Shown in pieces: positions 19,178 through 27,986 of a DNA stretch of 64,000 nucleotides. The position numbers were made by a program, and so were the translations under genes. Within the stretch, counting starts at the first letter, position 1; every line of letters starts with the position of its first letter. Location of the stretch: NCBI GenBank assembly GCA_025459175.1, contig JALORC010000010.1, forward strand, positions 25,415 to 89,414, in the 5' to 3' direction. The stretch is from Planctomycetota bacterium (GTDB lineage: Bacteria > Planctomycetota > UBA1135 > UBA2386). The notes under the pieces were generated by a model that was given only the letters and a program-made list of their open reading frames with translations, did not search any database and was not told the origin of the DNA.

Positions 19178-20812
19178 ATGCCGCTGCCCCTCATCGTCGT
19201 GTGCTTGCTCTCGTCCGCCTGCGTCGCGCAGTCGATCCTGCCGCCACCGCCGGTTCCGCCCGGCAACCCGATGGCCCCGGACAAGGTCCTGCTCGGCAAG
19301 ATCCTGTTCTGGGAAGAGCAGCTCAGCTCGTCGCGTTCGATCGCCTGCGGCAGCTGCCACCTGCCCGGCAATGGCGGCACCGACCCGCGCGCCGCCACCA
19401 GCCTCCATCCGGGGCTCGACGGTGTCTTCGGCAGCGCGGACGACGTGCACGGCTCGCCCGGCGTCGTCCATCACGACGCGACCTTCGCGCCTATCCCCAC
19501 GGCGACCTTCGGAATGGAGACGCAGGTCACCCGCCGACGCGCAGGATCGATGATCAATGCCGCCTACGCGACGACGCTGTTCGCGGACGGCCGGGCCACG
19601 GGCACGTTCCGTGATCCCGTCACCGGCGCGATCGTGCTGCCGACCGGTGGCGCGCTCGAGAGCCAGATCACGGAGCCACCGACGAGCGCCGTCGAGATGG
19701 GCTACGACGGCCGCACCTGGAACGATGTCGCCGGCAGTCTGGCGACGATGACACCGCTGGGCCTTGCACACGAAGTGCCCGACAAGCTGGCGGCGTTCAT
19801 CAACGACCGCAGCTACCCGCAGCTGTTCGCCGACGTGTTCGGCAGCCCCGGCATCACCCCGCAGCGCATCATCTTCGCGATCGCCGCCTACGAGCGCACG
19901 CTGGTCAGCGATCAGTCCCGTTTCGATCGTTACCTGGCCGGCCAGTTGCAACTGACGCCGCTCGAGCAACAGGGTCTGCAGCGCTTCCAAGTGCTGTGCG
20001 CCAGTTGCCACACCGACCTGGACCCTTCGGTGCTGACGACGGGGCCGGTGCTCGCGGACTTCCGCAACATCGGCGTGCGTCCGGTGGCGGAGGACCTGGG
20101 GCGACAGGAGGTCACCGGCAACAGCGCGGACCGCGGCAAGTTCCGCGTCACCGGCCTGCGCAACGTCGCGCTGCGCACCCGGTTCTTCCACAACGGCGGC
20201 GCGAGCTCGCTGACCGAGGTGCTGGACTTCTACCAGCGCGGCGGCGACTTCACCGACAACCTCGACCCGCTGATTCCGGCGACGGCGGCGCAGATGACGG
20301 CCGCCGACCATCCGCCGCTGCTGGCGCTGCTGTCGGCATTGACCGACCCGCGCGTCGCCAACGAACAGGCACCGTTCGATCGACCGACGCTGTGGCTCGA
20401 GGGGCCGCTGCTGCCCCGCCGGGTCGGCATCGGCACCGGCGGCACCTACCCGATGGCGCCGCGCGCCACTTCGGTCGGGCCCGCCTACTTCGGCAACGAT
20501 GTGTTCGGCATCGGCATGGATCGGATCGCACCCTGGCTCATCTGCGGCGTGCTGGTGAACCCCGTCGGCCAGGAACAGCCGATTCCCGTGCTGGGGCATT
20601 GGTTGAACGTCAGCCCGATCGGGCCGCAGATCCTGCCGCTGACGCTGTCGTTGCCGGCGGCCAACGGCGGCAGCTACGCCAACTGGGTGTTCCACGTGCC
20701 GCCGTCTTCGATTCCGCCCGGCGTGTTCTGGTTCCAGTGGTTCGCGCTCGATCCCAACGGACCGAACGGCTTCGCCACGGCCAACGGCATGCGCATCGTC
20801 ATGCACCCGTAG
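19178..20812 (+). CDS. Di-haem cytochrome c peroxidase with lineage-specific C-terminal domain
   Basis: A 544-residue exported protein starting at the ATG with GAGGA upstream; signal peptide MPLPLIVVCLLSSACVAQ. Residues about 25-380 are a MauG/cytochrome c peroxidase fold: 'LGKILFWEEQLSSSRSIACGSCH' gives the first CxxCH haem site and 'VLCASCHTDLD' the second, with 'TRFFHNGGASSLTEVLDFY' typical of the C-terminal haem domain. It would reduce hydrogen peroxide or oxidise a substrate in the periplasm. The last ~150 residues are not part of the family; they resemble the beta-rich C-terminal domains of the nearby surface proteins (PPGVFWFQWFALDPNGPNGF), suggesting surface or matrix attachment. Confidence 0.92.
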   Translation: MPLPLIVVCLLSSACVAQSILPPPPVPPGNPMAPDKVLLGKILFWEEQLSSSRSIACGSCHLPGNGGTDPRAATSLHPGLDGVFGSADDVHGSPGVVHHDATFAPIPTATFGMETQVTRRRAGSMINAAYATTLFADGRATGTFRDPVTGAIVLPTGGALESQITEPPTSAVEMGYDGRTWNDVAGSLATMTPLGLAHEVPDKLAAFINDRSYPQLFADVFGSPGITPQRIIFAIAAYERTLVSDQSRFDRYLAGQLQLTPLEQQGLQRFQVLCASCHTDLDPSVLTTGPVLADFRNIGVRPVAEDLGRQEVTGNSADRGKFRVTGLRNVALRTRFFHNGGASSLTEVLDFYQRGGDFTDNLDPLIPATAAQMTAADHPPLLALLSALTDPRVANEQAPFDRPTLWLEGPLLPRRVGIGTGGTYPMAPRATSVGPAYFGNDVFGIGMDRIAPWLICGVLVNPVGQEQPIPVLGHWLNVSPIGPQILPLTLSLPAANGGSYANWVFHVPPSSIPPGVFWFQWFALDPNGPNGFATANGMRIVMHP

Positions 20813-21000
20813 CCACCGGTTGGCGTCGCCATGGAATGCGCCCGGCCCCATGGGGGAATGGGGGCGCTGTCTCGCTCGACGGAATCGAGCGCTGTCCGCC
20901 GCCTTGCGCCCTTCTTGGTCACCGTCGCAATCGAGTTCCGGAACCGCTGCCGGCGAAGCGGTGGGCCTTCCTCCAGCATCGGGCAGAAGGCAACGTGTCC

Positions 21001-21040
21001 GGTATACCGATCACGATTCCCTGATCGTGTCTGGTATACC
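21001..21040. promoter_or_regulatory. Palindromic operator-like element upstream of ATPase gene
   Basis: GGTATACC and TGGTATACC flank an inner imperfect dyad (GATCACGAT / ATCGTGTC), giving a 40-base near-palindrome that ends 12 bases before the ATG at 21053. Position and symmetry suggest a repressor site overlapping the promoter. A decayed copy lies at 15900-15939. Confidence 0.55.
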
Positions 21041-21052
21041 CTCCACGTTTCC

Positions 21053-22348
21053 ATGATCGACCTGCTCGCCCGCTGGAACCGTTGGGGCACCGCGACGCTG
21101 GCCAGCGGCCACGACCGCGACGTCGTGGCCCGCCTGGTCCCGTTCCTCGACACCAAGGACGTGATCGGCCTGGTCGGACCGCGCCGCGCCGGCAAGAGCA
21201 CGGTGCTGTACCAGCTGATGGACGCCTTGTCGGCACAGGGCGTGGCGGCCGAGCAGATGCTGCACGTGAACTTCGAGGATCCGGCCTTCGCACCGGAACT
21301 CGGCACCGAACTGCTGGACCGCATCTACACGGCATTCCGCGACGAGGTGGTCGACCAGCGCCGAGCCTTCCTTTTCTTCGACGAGATCCAGGTGGTGCCG
21401 GGTTGGGAACGCTGGGTGCGCGCGCGCAACGAGAGCGAGGACGTGAAGATCTTCGTCACCGGCTCCTCCGCGAAGCTGCTGTCGCGCGAACTCGGCACCG
21501 CGCTGACCGGGCGCCACGTGACGTTCCACGTCCACCCGCTCGCCTTCGGCGAGTTCTTGCGCTTCCGCGGCACCGCACCACCGAAGAGCAGGTTCGGCCT
21601 CGTGCCGCCAGCGGTGCAGCGCGCCCTCGTCGAGTACGTCCGTTTCGGCGGCTTCCCCGAGGTCGTGCTGGCCAAGGACGAACGGCGCAAGGAACTGCTG
21701 CTCAAGCAGTACTTCGACGACCTGATCTACCGCGACGTGGCGCTGCGGCACGAGGTCCGCGACCTGCACAGCCTGCGGGCGCTCGCCGTGCACCTGCTCA
21801 CCCAGACCGGCTGCCTCGTGTCGTTCCAACGCCTCGCCAACCTGCTCGGCATCTCCGTCGAGCAAGCGCGCCGCCATTGCAGCCACCTGCAGGAAGCGAT
21901 GCTGGTCGAACTGCTGCCGATCTGCAGCACGAAGGTCGCCGAGCGCGTGCGCAATCCGCAGAAGGTGTTCGCGATCGACACCGGTCTCCGCAACGCCGTC
22001 TGCTTCACGACCACGCCGGACCACGGGGCCCTGGCGGAGACCGTCGTGTACGGCGCGCTGCAGCGGCAGCAGCACGACGGGATCGGCTATTGGCGCAACG
22101 GTAGCGAGATCGACCTGGTGGTCCGGCGAGGCACACAGGTCACCCGGCTCGTGCAGGTCGCCTACGAGCTGGATCGCGAAGGCAAGGTGTTGGAGCGGGA
22201 GACCACCGCGCTGGCCACCGCCGGCGCACGCTTCCCGGCCGCCGAGCAGCTGCTGGTCGTACAGAACCGTATCGCGGCAGGCACAGCCAAGCGCACTGGA
22301 CCGGTGCGAGCGCTGGCGCGGTTCCTGCTCGCCGAGACGCAGGCCTGA
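21053..22348 (+). CDS. AAA-type ATPase with DUF4143 C-terminal domain
   Basis: A 431-residue cytoplasmic protein of the AAA_14/DUF4143 family. The Walker A motif is GPRRAGKST (42-50), Walker B is 'LFFDEIQ', and sensor 1 is 'FVTGSSAKLLSRELGTALTGR', all textbook. The 'HPLAFGEFL' motif follows, then a winged-helix-like segment (LANLLGISVEQARRHCSHL) and a DUF4143 domain with a nuclease-like end ('YWRNGSEIDLVVRRG...LVQVAYEL'). Such single genes are abundant in bacteria, often multiplied and laterally moved; their job is not settled. The palindromic element just upstream suggests autoregulation. Confidence 0.9.
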   Translation: MIDLLARWNRWGTATLASGHDRDVVARLVPFLDTKDVIGLVGPRRAGKSTVLYQLMDALSAQGVAAEQMLHVNFEDPAFAPELGTELLDRIYTAFRDEVVDQRRAFLFFDEIQVVPGWERWVRARNESEDVKIFVTGSSAKLLSRELGTALTGRHVTFHVHPLAFGEFLRFRGTAPPKSRFGLVPPAVQRALVEYVRFGGFPEVVLAKDERRKELLLKQYFDDLIYRDVALRHEVRDLHSLRALAVHLLTQTGCLVSFQRLANLLGISVEQARRHCSHLQEAMLVELLPICSTKVAERVRNPQKVFAIDTGLRNAVCFTTTPDHGALAETVVYGALQRQQHDGIGYWRNGSEIDLVVRRGTQVTRLVQVAYELDREGKVLERETTALATAGARFPAAEQLLVVQNRIAAGTAKRTGPVRALARFLLAETQA

Positions 22349-22387
22349 AGCTCCGCGGGCTCGCCTCGCCCCACCGCGTCACCGACC

Positions 22388-24190
22388 TCAGGGCGCCAGC
22401 AGCAGCCCGACCGCGTCGATCTCGACCCAACCGCCGCCGCCCTTCGTGTCGAGGCGCAACCGCACGCGCACGACCGCCGACTCCGGCACCGTGAACGTGG
22501 TCTCGAACACCCCCGTCTGGTTGGCCGGCCACGCCGTCGCATCCGGCCCGGTCCAGACGCTGCGCACCGTGCCGTCCGCCAGCGTGAGGTCGATGCCGAC
22601 CAGCTTGCCTGGATTCAGGTTCTGCACCACCCGCACGCCACGCGCGGGCGCCGGCGGGTCGAAGTCGAGTTCGAGCCACTCGGCGCCGCCGTCGGCGGTC
22701 TTCGGGCACCACGCGCGCACGTGATCGCCGTACTTCGGGACGTCCGGGGCACCAGTGGCCCGCTCGGCGCTGTAGTCGCCGCGGTCGCGGTACGACGAAC
22801 TGGCGCGCGCCGCCGACGCCCACTGCACGGCCGCCGCGGTGTCGATCGGCGCTGGCTGCGGCGGCGGCGGTTTGGCCGCGGCCTCGCAGCGCTGCAGCGC
22901 CTGCTGCCAAGGCTTGGCGAAGTAGTCGTCGGTCGCGGTCGTGGCGGCCGTGGCCCGGGTGCGCAGCACCGCGATCGCTTCGCCGAGGCGACTGTCGTCG
23001 CCAGGTGGCGGCAGCGCGTCCAGCACCGCCAGCGCCGCTTGCCGCTCGTCGCGCAGCAGCAACCACTCGGCGCGCACCAGTTCGACCCGCGGCCCGGGCG
23101 CCACCGCGGCCAGCGCCGCCTGCTCCGCCGCGATCCCCCGCAGCGACGCGGCACACGCATCGAACAGCTTGACCTGCCAAGACAGGAAGGACTGCACCCG
23201 CTGCGCGTGCTGCCGCAGCAGCCGCACCTCGGCGAGCCGGCTGCACAGCGCGGCCAGCCGCGCGTCGGGCGCCGCCGCCGCCGTTGCGTCCAGGACCTGG
23301 ATCGCGAGCGGGCCGCTGGCGAACGCACCTTCCGGCTGGTCGACGTGCAGCACCAGTTCGTGGCGCCCCGGGGCGAGCTTCGCCGTCGCGTCGCCGGGCA
23401 GCCGCAGCCACCAGGTGCCAATCCGCCCACCCGCGCGCAGGAACGTCTGCGCGGGCACGCTGGCCTGGAACGGCACGATCGGCCACTTCGCCGGCGCACC
23501 GTCCGGGCCGCGCACCGCGATGCGCACTTCGTCGGGCAACCGCTCGCGATCGAAGCCGGGCGCTTGCCAACTGTCCTCGGCGGTGAAGTCGTCGGTGGCC
23601 ACGAACTGCACGCCGACCAGCAGCGGCGCCCCGGGGGTCAGTTGGCCACCGGCCGGCGCCAACAGCACCGCGTCGGGGCGCGGGTGGCCGAGCAGCGAGA
23701 ACCACGCGACCGGCGACAGCAGTTCGCCGCGCCAACCGGGCCCGTCGTCGCAGCGATAGCGCGCCCGCAGGCCGTAGCGACCCGGTGCCAGGCGCAGATC
23801 GCCGAGCGCGTACTCGTCGAGGTGCTGCGGCAACATCAAGGGCCGGCCAGCGACGACCTGCTGCAGCCCGTAGGGCGCGTTCCAGCTCCAGTGCGCCGGC
23901 AGCACCTTGCCGTCGGCGGCGAGCAGTTCGACCTGCAGGTGACGGTGGAACGACTGTTCGGGCGAACCGAAGGCCATGCCATCGGCGGGCACGGCGTCCC
24001 CGCGCACGCCGAAACGGACCATGGCGCCGAGCCGATGGCCGACCTGCGCCTCGGTGGCCGTGGCGCGGCCGCCGCCACCGAGCAGTTCGATCTGCAGGTA
24101 GGGCTGCTGGGCCGGCGACACGCTGGCGACGAACGCGACGAACGCGGCGACGCCAGCCGCGACGACGGCACGGTGCGCGCGAGCGTTCAC
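22388..24190 (-). CDS. Large exported protein with C-terminal discoidin-like domain
   Basis: A 600-residue exported protein. A GTG start shares four bases (GTGA) with the stop of the upstream gene, so the two are coupled; signal peptide VNARAHRAVVAAGVAAFVAFVASVS, cleavage near PAQQ. The middle has two beta-rich segments and a helical part with repeated Leu/Ala/Arg heptads (about 290-430). Residues about 440-600 look like a jelly-roll carbohydrate-binding/discoidin-type domain ('ASSSYRDRGDYSAERATGAPD' ... 'EWLELDFDPPAPARGVRVVQ'). Probably periplasmic or surface, binding glycans; the ligand is inferred only from the fold. Confidence 0.75.
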   Translation of the reverse strand: MNARAHRAVVAAGVAAFVAFVASVSPAQQPYLQIELLGGGGRATATEAQVGHRLGAMVRFGVRGDAVPADGMAFGSPEQSFHRHLQVELLAADGKVLPAHWSWNAPYGLQQVVAGRPLMLPQHLDEYALGDLRLAPGRYGLRARYRCDDGPGWRGELLSPVAWFSLLGHPRPDAVLLAPAGGQLTPGAPLLVGVQFVATDDFTAEDSWQAPGFDRERLPDEVRIAVRGPDGAPAKWPIVPFQASVPAQTFLRAGGRIGTWWLRLPGDATAKLAPGRHELVLHVDQPEGAFASGPLAIQVLDATAAAAPDARLAALCSRLAEVRLLRQHAQRVQSFLSWQVKLFDACAASLRGIAAEQAALAAVAPGPRVELVRAEWLLLRDERQAALAVLDALPPPGDDSRLGEAIAVLRTRATAATTATDDYFAKPWQQALQRCEAAAKPPPPQPAPIDTAAAVQWASAARASSSYRDRGDYSAERATGAPDVPKYGDHVRAWCPKTADGGAEWLELDFDPPAPARGVRVVQNLNPGKLVGIDLTLADGTVRSVWTGPDATAWPANQTGVFETTFTVPESAVVRVRLRLDTKGGGGWVEIDAVGLLLAP

Positions 24191-25941
24191 TTGCGCACCG
24201 TCCAGGTCGCGACGAAGCGGGCGGTGACCCCGTCGGCATCCCATTCCTTGGTCATCGTGCCCGTCCATTCGTCGGGCCCGACCGTCGCCGTCGTGCTGCG
24301 GTCGGGCAGCTGCGCGAGCAGGCCGCCGACCTGCTCCACATCCCAGCGCTCCGTCGTCGGCACGCGCTCGAGGCCGATGCGCGGCCGATAGACCTCCTGC
24401 CGGCGGTAGCTCGCGTTGTCGCGCATCGGCCCGATCCAATCCACGAACGGCAGCGCCCCGGTCCACTGCTTCGCCGCGACGTCGAAGCGCAGGTCGAAGC
24501 CGGTCGCGTCGATCAGGTCGCTCCCGCGCGCGCTGCCGTCGGTGTCGGCACCGCGGGTGCCGTATTCACCGGGCCCGCTCTCGTCCCACTTCGTCTGCTG
24601 GTCGGCCTTGAAGGTCGCGCGCATCAGGTCGGGCAAGCGCGTGTCGCGAACCTGCAGCACGGAACGGTCGCCCTCGCGGCTCTCGGTGAGGCGGCCGACG
24701 AAGCTGCCGTCGACCTTGGCGAACCACAGCGCCGACTGGGTTCGGGTCTCGACGATCTGCGTGGCCGGCGCCTTGCTGCGTTCGGTGCGGTCGATGTAGA
24801 CCGACAGATAGCACTTCAGGTCGACCGTGACCTCGCCGGCGTCGAGCAGTCGGATCGGCAACTCGTAGAGCACCTGCCGCGCGCCCTCCTGCACCACCGC
24901 GCCGAGCCGATGCACCCGTTCGGCGGGCATGCGCTTGGGTGCCTGGTAGGTCGCCTTGGTCGAAAGCGCCGCCCCGGTCGGCCCGCGGATCGTGCCGACC
25001 GTGGCGTTGCCGCCGGGAATGCCGTCGACGGTCCACTGCACGATGCGGGCGCTGCCGCGCCGCGTCTGCCGGACAGCGTCCCGAACGGCGCGCTTGCCGA
25101 TGAGGTCGGCGAGCCTCGCCGCCTCGCGCTGCTGACCACGCGGACTCAGGCTGAGCGCCGGCGGGCTCGGCGCCGACGGCGTCGGGTCGCTGCCGGCGAC
25201 GGCGCCAGGACCGGCGGGCTGCGCCGGCGCCGGGCTCGGTGCTCGGGTCGGCCGCAGCGGCGTCCATGGCGGCGGCTCGTTGGCCTCGAGGAAGACGTTC
25301 ATCGTCTGGTCGAGCGAGATCGAGGTGCGGCCGACCAGCAGCCGGAACAACGCGCCCTGGCTGAGCTGCACGCGGGTCGGCCGGCCGCGTTCGCCGACCT
25401 GCACCTGCTTGCCGCCGCCCGGGGCCGGCTGCGGCGTCACGTCGCGCCATTCCCCGTTGCCGTCCTCGATGGTGACCACCGGCTCGGGCGGCGGCGTGTC
25501 GCTGCGCGCTGGCGGCTCCCCCGCCGGCGGCGCCGGCCGCACCACGCGCACCGGATACCAGCGGATCACCACCGGGCCACTGGGGCCGACGACGACCGCA
25601 TCGAGCACCCCGGCGTCGGCCCCACCTGCGTCGCCTGGCCGGCTCAGCAGCTCCGCCGGCGACGGCTGGCGTTCGGGATCCGGCGCCCACTCGACCTCGA
25701 GCGAACCGTCGTCGGTGCGCAAGGCGCCGCCTTCGGCGCCGATCGAGCCAGCGGCCACACCGAACGGTGCCGTCGCGCCGGGCTCGTCGTTCGCCGGGGC
25801 AGCGGCTGGCGCGGGCGCGGGCGGTTGTTGGGCCAGCAGCGCCGCGGCCGCGGTCGACCAGCAGCAAAGGTGCAGCGCCAGCGCAGCCGCACGAACGCGG
25901 AAACCCGTCGGCATCCGGAGGAGGACCATGTCAGCCACCAT
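24187..25941 (-). CDS. Exported protein of unknown function, operon partner
   Basis: About 584 residues. The start is uncertain among ATGs at 25941, 25929 and 25914, all in frame; each gives a signal peptide ending LAQQPPAPA. A Pro/Ala-rich linker (about 30-60 and 200-260) separates small beta-rich parts ('WAPDPERQPSPAELLSRPG', 'RVQLSQGALFRLLVGRTSISLDQTM') from a C-terminal region of about 300 residues with strand-rich pattern ('VTVDLKCYLSVYIDRTERSKA' ... 'TKEWDADGVTARFVATWTVRK'). No family recognised. Tight overlap with the discoidin-like gene implies a shared envelope function. Confidence 0.7.
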   Translation of the reverse strand: MVADMVLLRMPTGFRVRAAALALHLCCWSTAAAALLAQQPPAPAPAAAPANDEPGATAPFGVAAGSIGAEGGALRTDDGSLEVEWAPDPERQPSPAELLSRPGDAGGADAGVLDAVVVGPSGPVVIRWYPVRVVRPAPPAGEPPARSDTPPPEPVVTIEDGNGEWRDVTPQPAPGGGKQVQVGERGRPTRVQLSQGALFRLLVGRTSISLDQTMNVFLEANEPPPWTPLRPTRAPSPAPAQPAGPGAVAGSDPTPSAPSPPALSLSPRGQQREAARLADLIGKRAVRDAVRQTRRGSARIVQWTVDGIPGGNATVGTIRGPTGAALSTKATYQAPKRMPAERVHRLGAVVQEGARQVLYELPIRLLDAGEVTVDLKCYLSVYIDRTERSKAPATQIVETRTQSALWFAKVDGSFVGRLTESREGDRSVLQVRDTRLPDLMRATFKADQQTKWDESGPGEYGTRGADTDGSARGSDLIDATGFDLRFDVAAKQWTGALPFVDWIGPMRDNASYRRQEVYRPRIGLERVPTTERWDVEQVGGLLAQLPDRSTTATVGPDEWTGTMTKEWDADGVTARFVATWTVRK

Positions 25942-26077
25942 CAGCGGCGGCCGGCCCGAATCAACACTGCGCCGCCTGCCAGCGCCGCGGGCTCGTGTGC
26001 CGTGAGACTCGCCTGCGGACCGCGCCCGCTGCCCGACAGCCAGCTGGACCGCGCGCCGTTCGTCGCATGGGCGGTTC

Positions 26078-26583
26078 ATGCTGCGGTTCCGGGCCACCCG
26101 GAACCCACCCCGGCCATCCAGCCCCCTGCGCATTCCCCCGTCCATCAGGTCGCAACAGCCCGTTTGGAGCCCGTTCCCGCCAGTTTCGAGCCATGCGGGC
26201 ACAACTCTCCCCGCTGCGACCTCCCCGAGGTCACGGCACCGCGATCACCATCACTCCGCGACAACCTCGTCGACGTCGGCGACCCCGCCTCCCGCCGGCG
26301 GCGCCCGGCACCCCGCCAGCTCCAGCACCACTGACGACAGCCACATCGCCCCCAGCACCCGCGCGATGGACGCCGGATCATGGATCGCGGCCAGCAGCCG
26401 GCGGATTCCCGAGCACTTCGGGCAGACCAACACCTCGATACCAATCGCCCGCGGCAGCAACTCCGCCCAGGGATACCGGCGGCGGCGACGTTCTTGACCA
26501 CCTCGGCGACCGATGCCGCAGCCACGTCCTGCTCCGCTGGACCTCAGACCGCCAGCATTCGCGATCCCGCGCTCGGAGGCCAC
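26078..26583 (-). pseudogene. IS91-family transposase 3' remnant with element end (copy B)
   Basis: The ORF 26251-26583 ends in 'VLVCPKCSGIRRLLAAIHDPASIARVLGAM', the IS91/IS801 transposase C-terminus. Beyond its stop the sequence continues with the conserved 3' flank (CCGTTTGGAGCCCGTTCCCGCC) and finishes with the end repeat around 26078-26110 (TGCGGTTCCGGGCCACCCGGAACCC). The N-terminal and catalytic Y2 parts are missing, so it cannot move itself. Confidence 0.75.
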
Positions 26584-26662
26584 AGACTGCTCACGCAGCT
26601 GTCGGACAATTACATCTATTGTACCGCACGGCCTACCGGGCGCTTACGTTGAGAAGTCCGGA

Positions 26663-27955
26663 CTAGCCACGCTTCTTCTGGCACGACGCCTCGGCCAGCT
26701 TCTTGGCGGGATCGAACCCCTTGCTGAACCGATCCACGTGGCAGCGACGGCAGTCCTCGACGGGCCTGGTGCCGATGCGCACACCCTGGTCGACGTGCTC
26801 CCTTCCCGGACCGTGACACGACTCGCACCCCACGTTGTGAAGATCCCTCCGAGTCAGGTCGGGTAAGCGCACTACACCATCCTGATCGAGCGAGACATCT
26901 CCAGTCACATGGCACACGACACAGTCTGCTCGCTCGTGCTTTCCGACCTTCTGAAGCGCCTCAAACGCAACCGCGTGCTTCGTCTCCACCCACGACTTAT
27001 AGGACGCTTCGTGACACTTCTTGCACGTCTCGCTGCCTACGAATCTCCGGCTCTCTTCGTCTGACACCCCGACCTCGCAAGTCGCGACGAGCTGACGAAG
27101 TGTGTCTGCCAGGGGCACTTCATCGGTCTTGTGAACGTCCTCAAAGCGAGCAGAGCACCACCCCTCTTGCTTGCTCATGTCGATGCTGAGGCGCAGGACC
27201 TGATTCCCTTCGCCTCGAGGTCGAAAAACATATCCCATTCCATATCGGGCCACACCAAGCTCCACAGAGTTGTGACAGTTTGGCTCCACCATCACGTAGC
27301 GATAATCGGTCGCCAGCAGTTGCCTCAAGAGCTTGGTTCGTCCCCCGGGATCACTGTGGACGAACATCACAGGTAGGCCCCCTGCATCAACCGCTTCGGT
27401 GGCGAAACGCAGGACGGCGCTCGCATCACACGACTTCCCGGGCGCAGGCACCTCCTCCACGATGAATGACGTGATCCACAGTCCGTTCGACACAGACCGA
27501 GCTCTCATGCTCTCGCCTTCAACGCTGCCGGAAACAAGCGGCAACCCCTCGGCGAGAAGCGTGGTCGCTTGCCTTGCCTCGGCGGGACCGAGACAGACAC
27601 AGTCAACCCTCATTGCCTTCCAAGCCTCGACCAGAACCCGCGTAGTCAAGGAGGCCAGGGGCCCACCCTCCACCGCGTTCCCGCCGTCGACGAGAACAAA
27701 AGCTTCGCGCCCGTCGCTATTCGCCCGCTCTCGCTGGACCAGTGCGACGACGCCATCGATCCCTCCGGCAACGTTGCCACCGCAGCCGCAGGGTTCGATA
27801 TTGCCGTTCAGGGATGGCAACGCCAGAATCGTTCCTCGCGGCGGCGATGTCGGCCGCGCTTGCCGATCGCATGCCAAGAACGACACACTCAGAGCGAGAG
27901 CTGTGATTGCGACGTGAGTCACTCGCTTCGAGTACGGGATTGACTTGGAAGCCAT
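26663..27955 (-). CDS. Exported UshA-like/tetrahaem cytochrome c protein
   Basis: A 430-residue exported protein. The N-terminus (MASKSIPYSKRVTHVAITALALSVSFLAC) is a signal peptide, perhaps lipoprotein-type. Residues about 40-280 resemble the UshA-like part often paired with multihaem cytochromes ('NGNIEPCGCGGNVAGG', 'FVLVDGGNAVEG'). The C-terminal ~130 residues hold four CxxCH haem sites: CKKCH, CVVCH, CESCH and CRRCH, in a cytochrome c554-like layout. Electron carriage in the periplasm is likely. It follows the HEAT-like gene by 31 bases in the locus that starts with the Cys-rich gene at 29984. GC is lower than in the propeller genes. Confidence 0.85.
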   Translation of the reverse strand: MASKSIPYSKRVTHVAITALALSVSFLACDRQARPTSPPRGTILALPSLNGNIEPCGCGGNVAGGIDGVVALVQRERANSDGREAFVLVDGGNAVEGGPLASLTTRVLVEAWKAMRVDCVCLGPAEARQATTLLAEGLPLVSGSVEGESMRARSVSNGLWITSFIVEEVPAPGKSCDASAVLRFATEAVDAGGLPVMFVHSDPGGRTKLLRQLLATDYRYVMVEPNCHNSVELGVARYGMGYVFRPRGEGNQVLRLSIDMSKQEGWCSARFEDVHKTDEVPLADTLRQLVATCEVGVSDEESRRFVGSETCKKCHEASYKSWVETKHAVAFEALQKVGKHERADCVVCHVTGDVSLDQDGVVRLPDLTRRDLHNVGCESCHGPGREHVDQGVRIGTRPVEDCRRCHVDRFSKGFDPAKKLAEASCQKKRG

Positions 27956-27986
27956 GCACGTGCACCTTCAGGTGAGTATGATCGGT

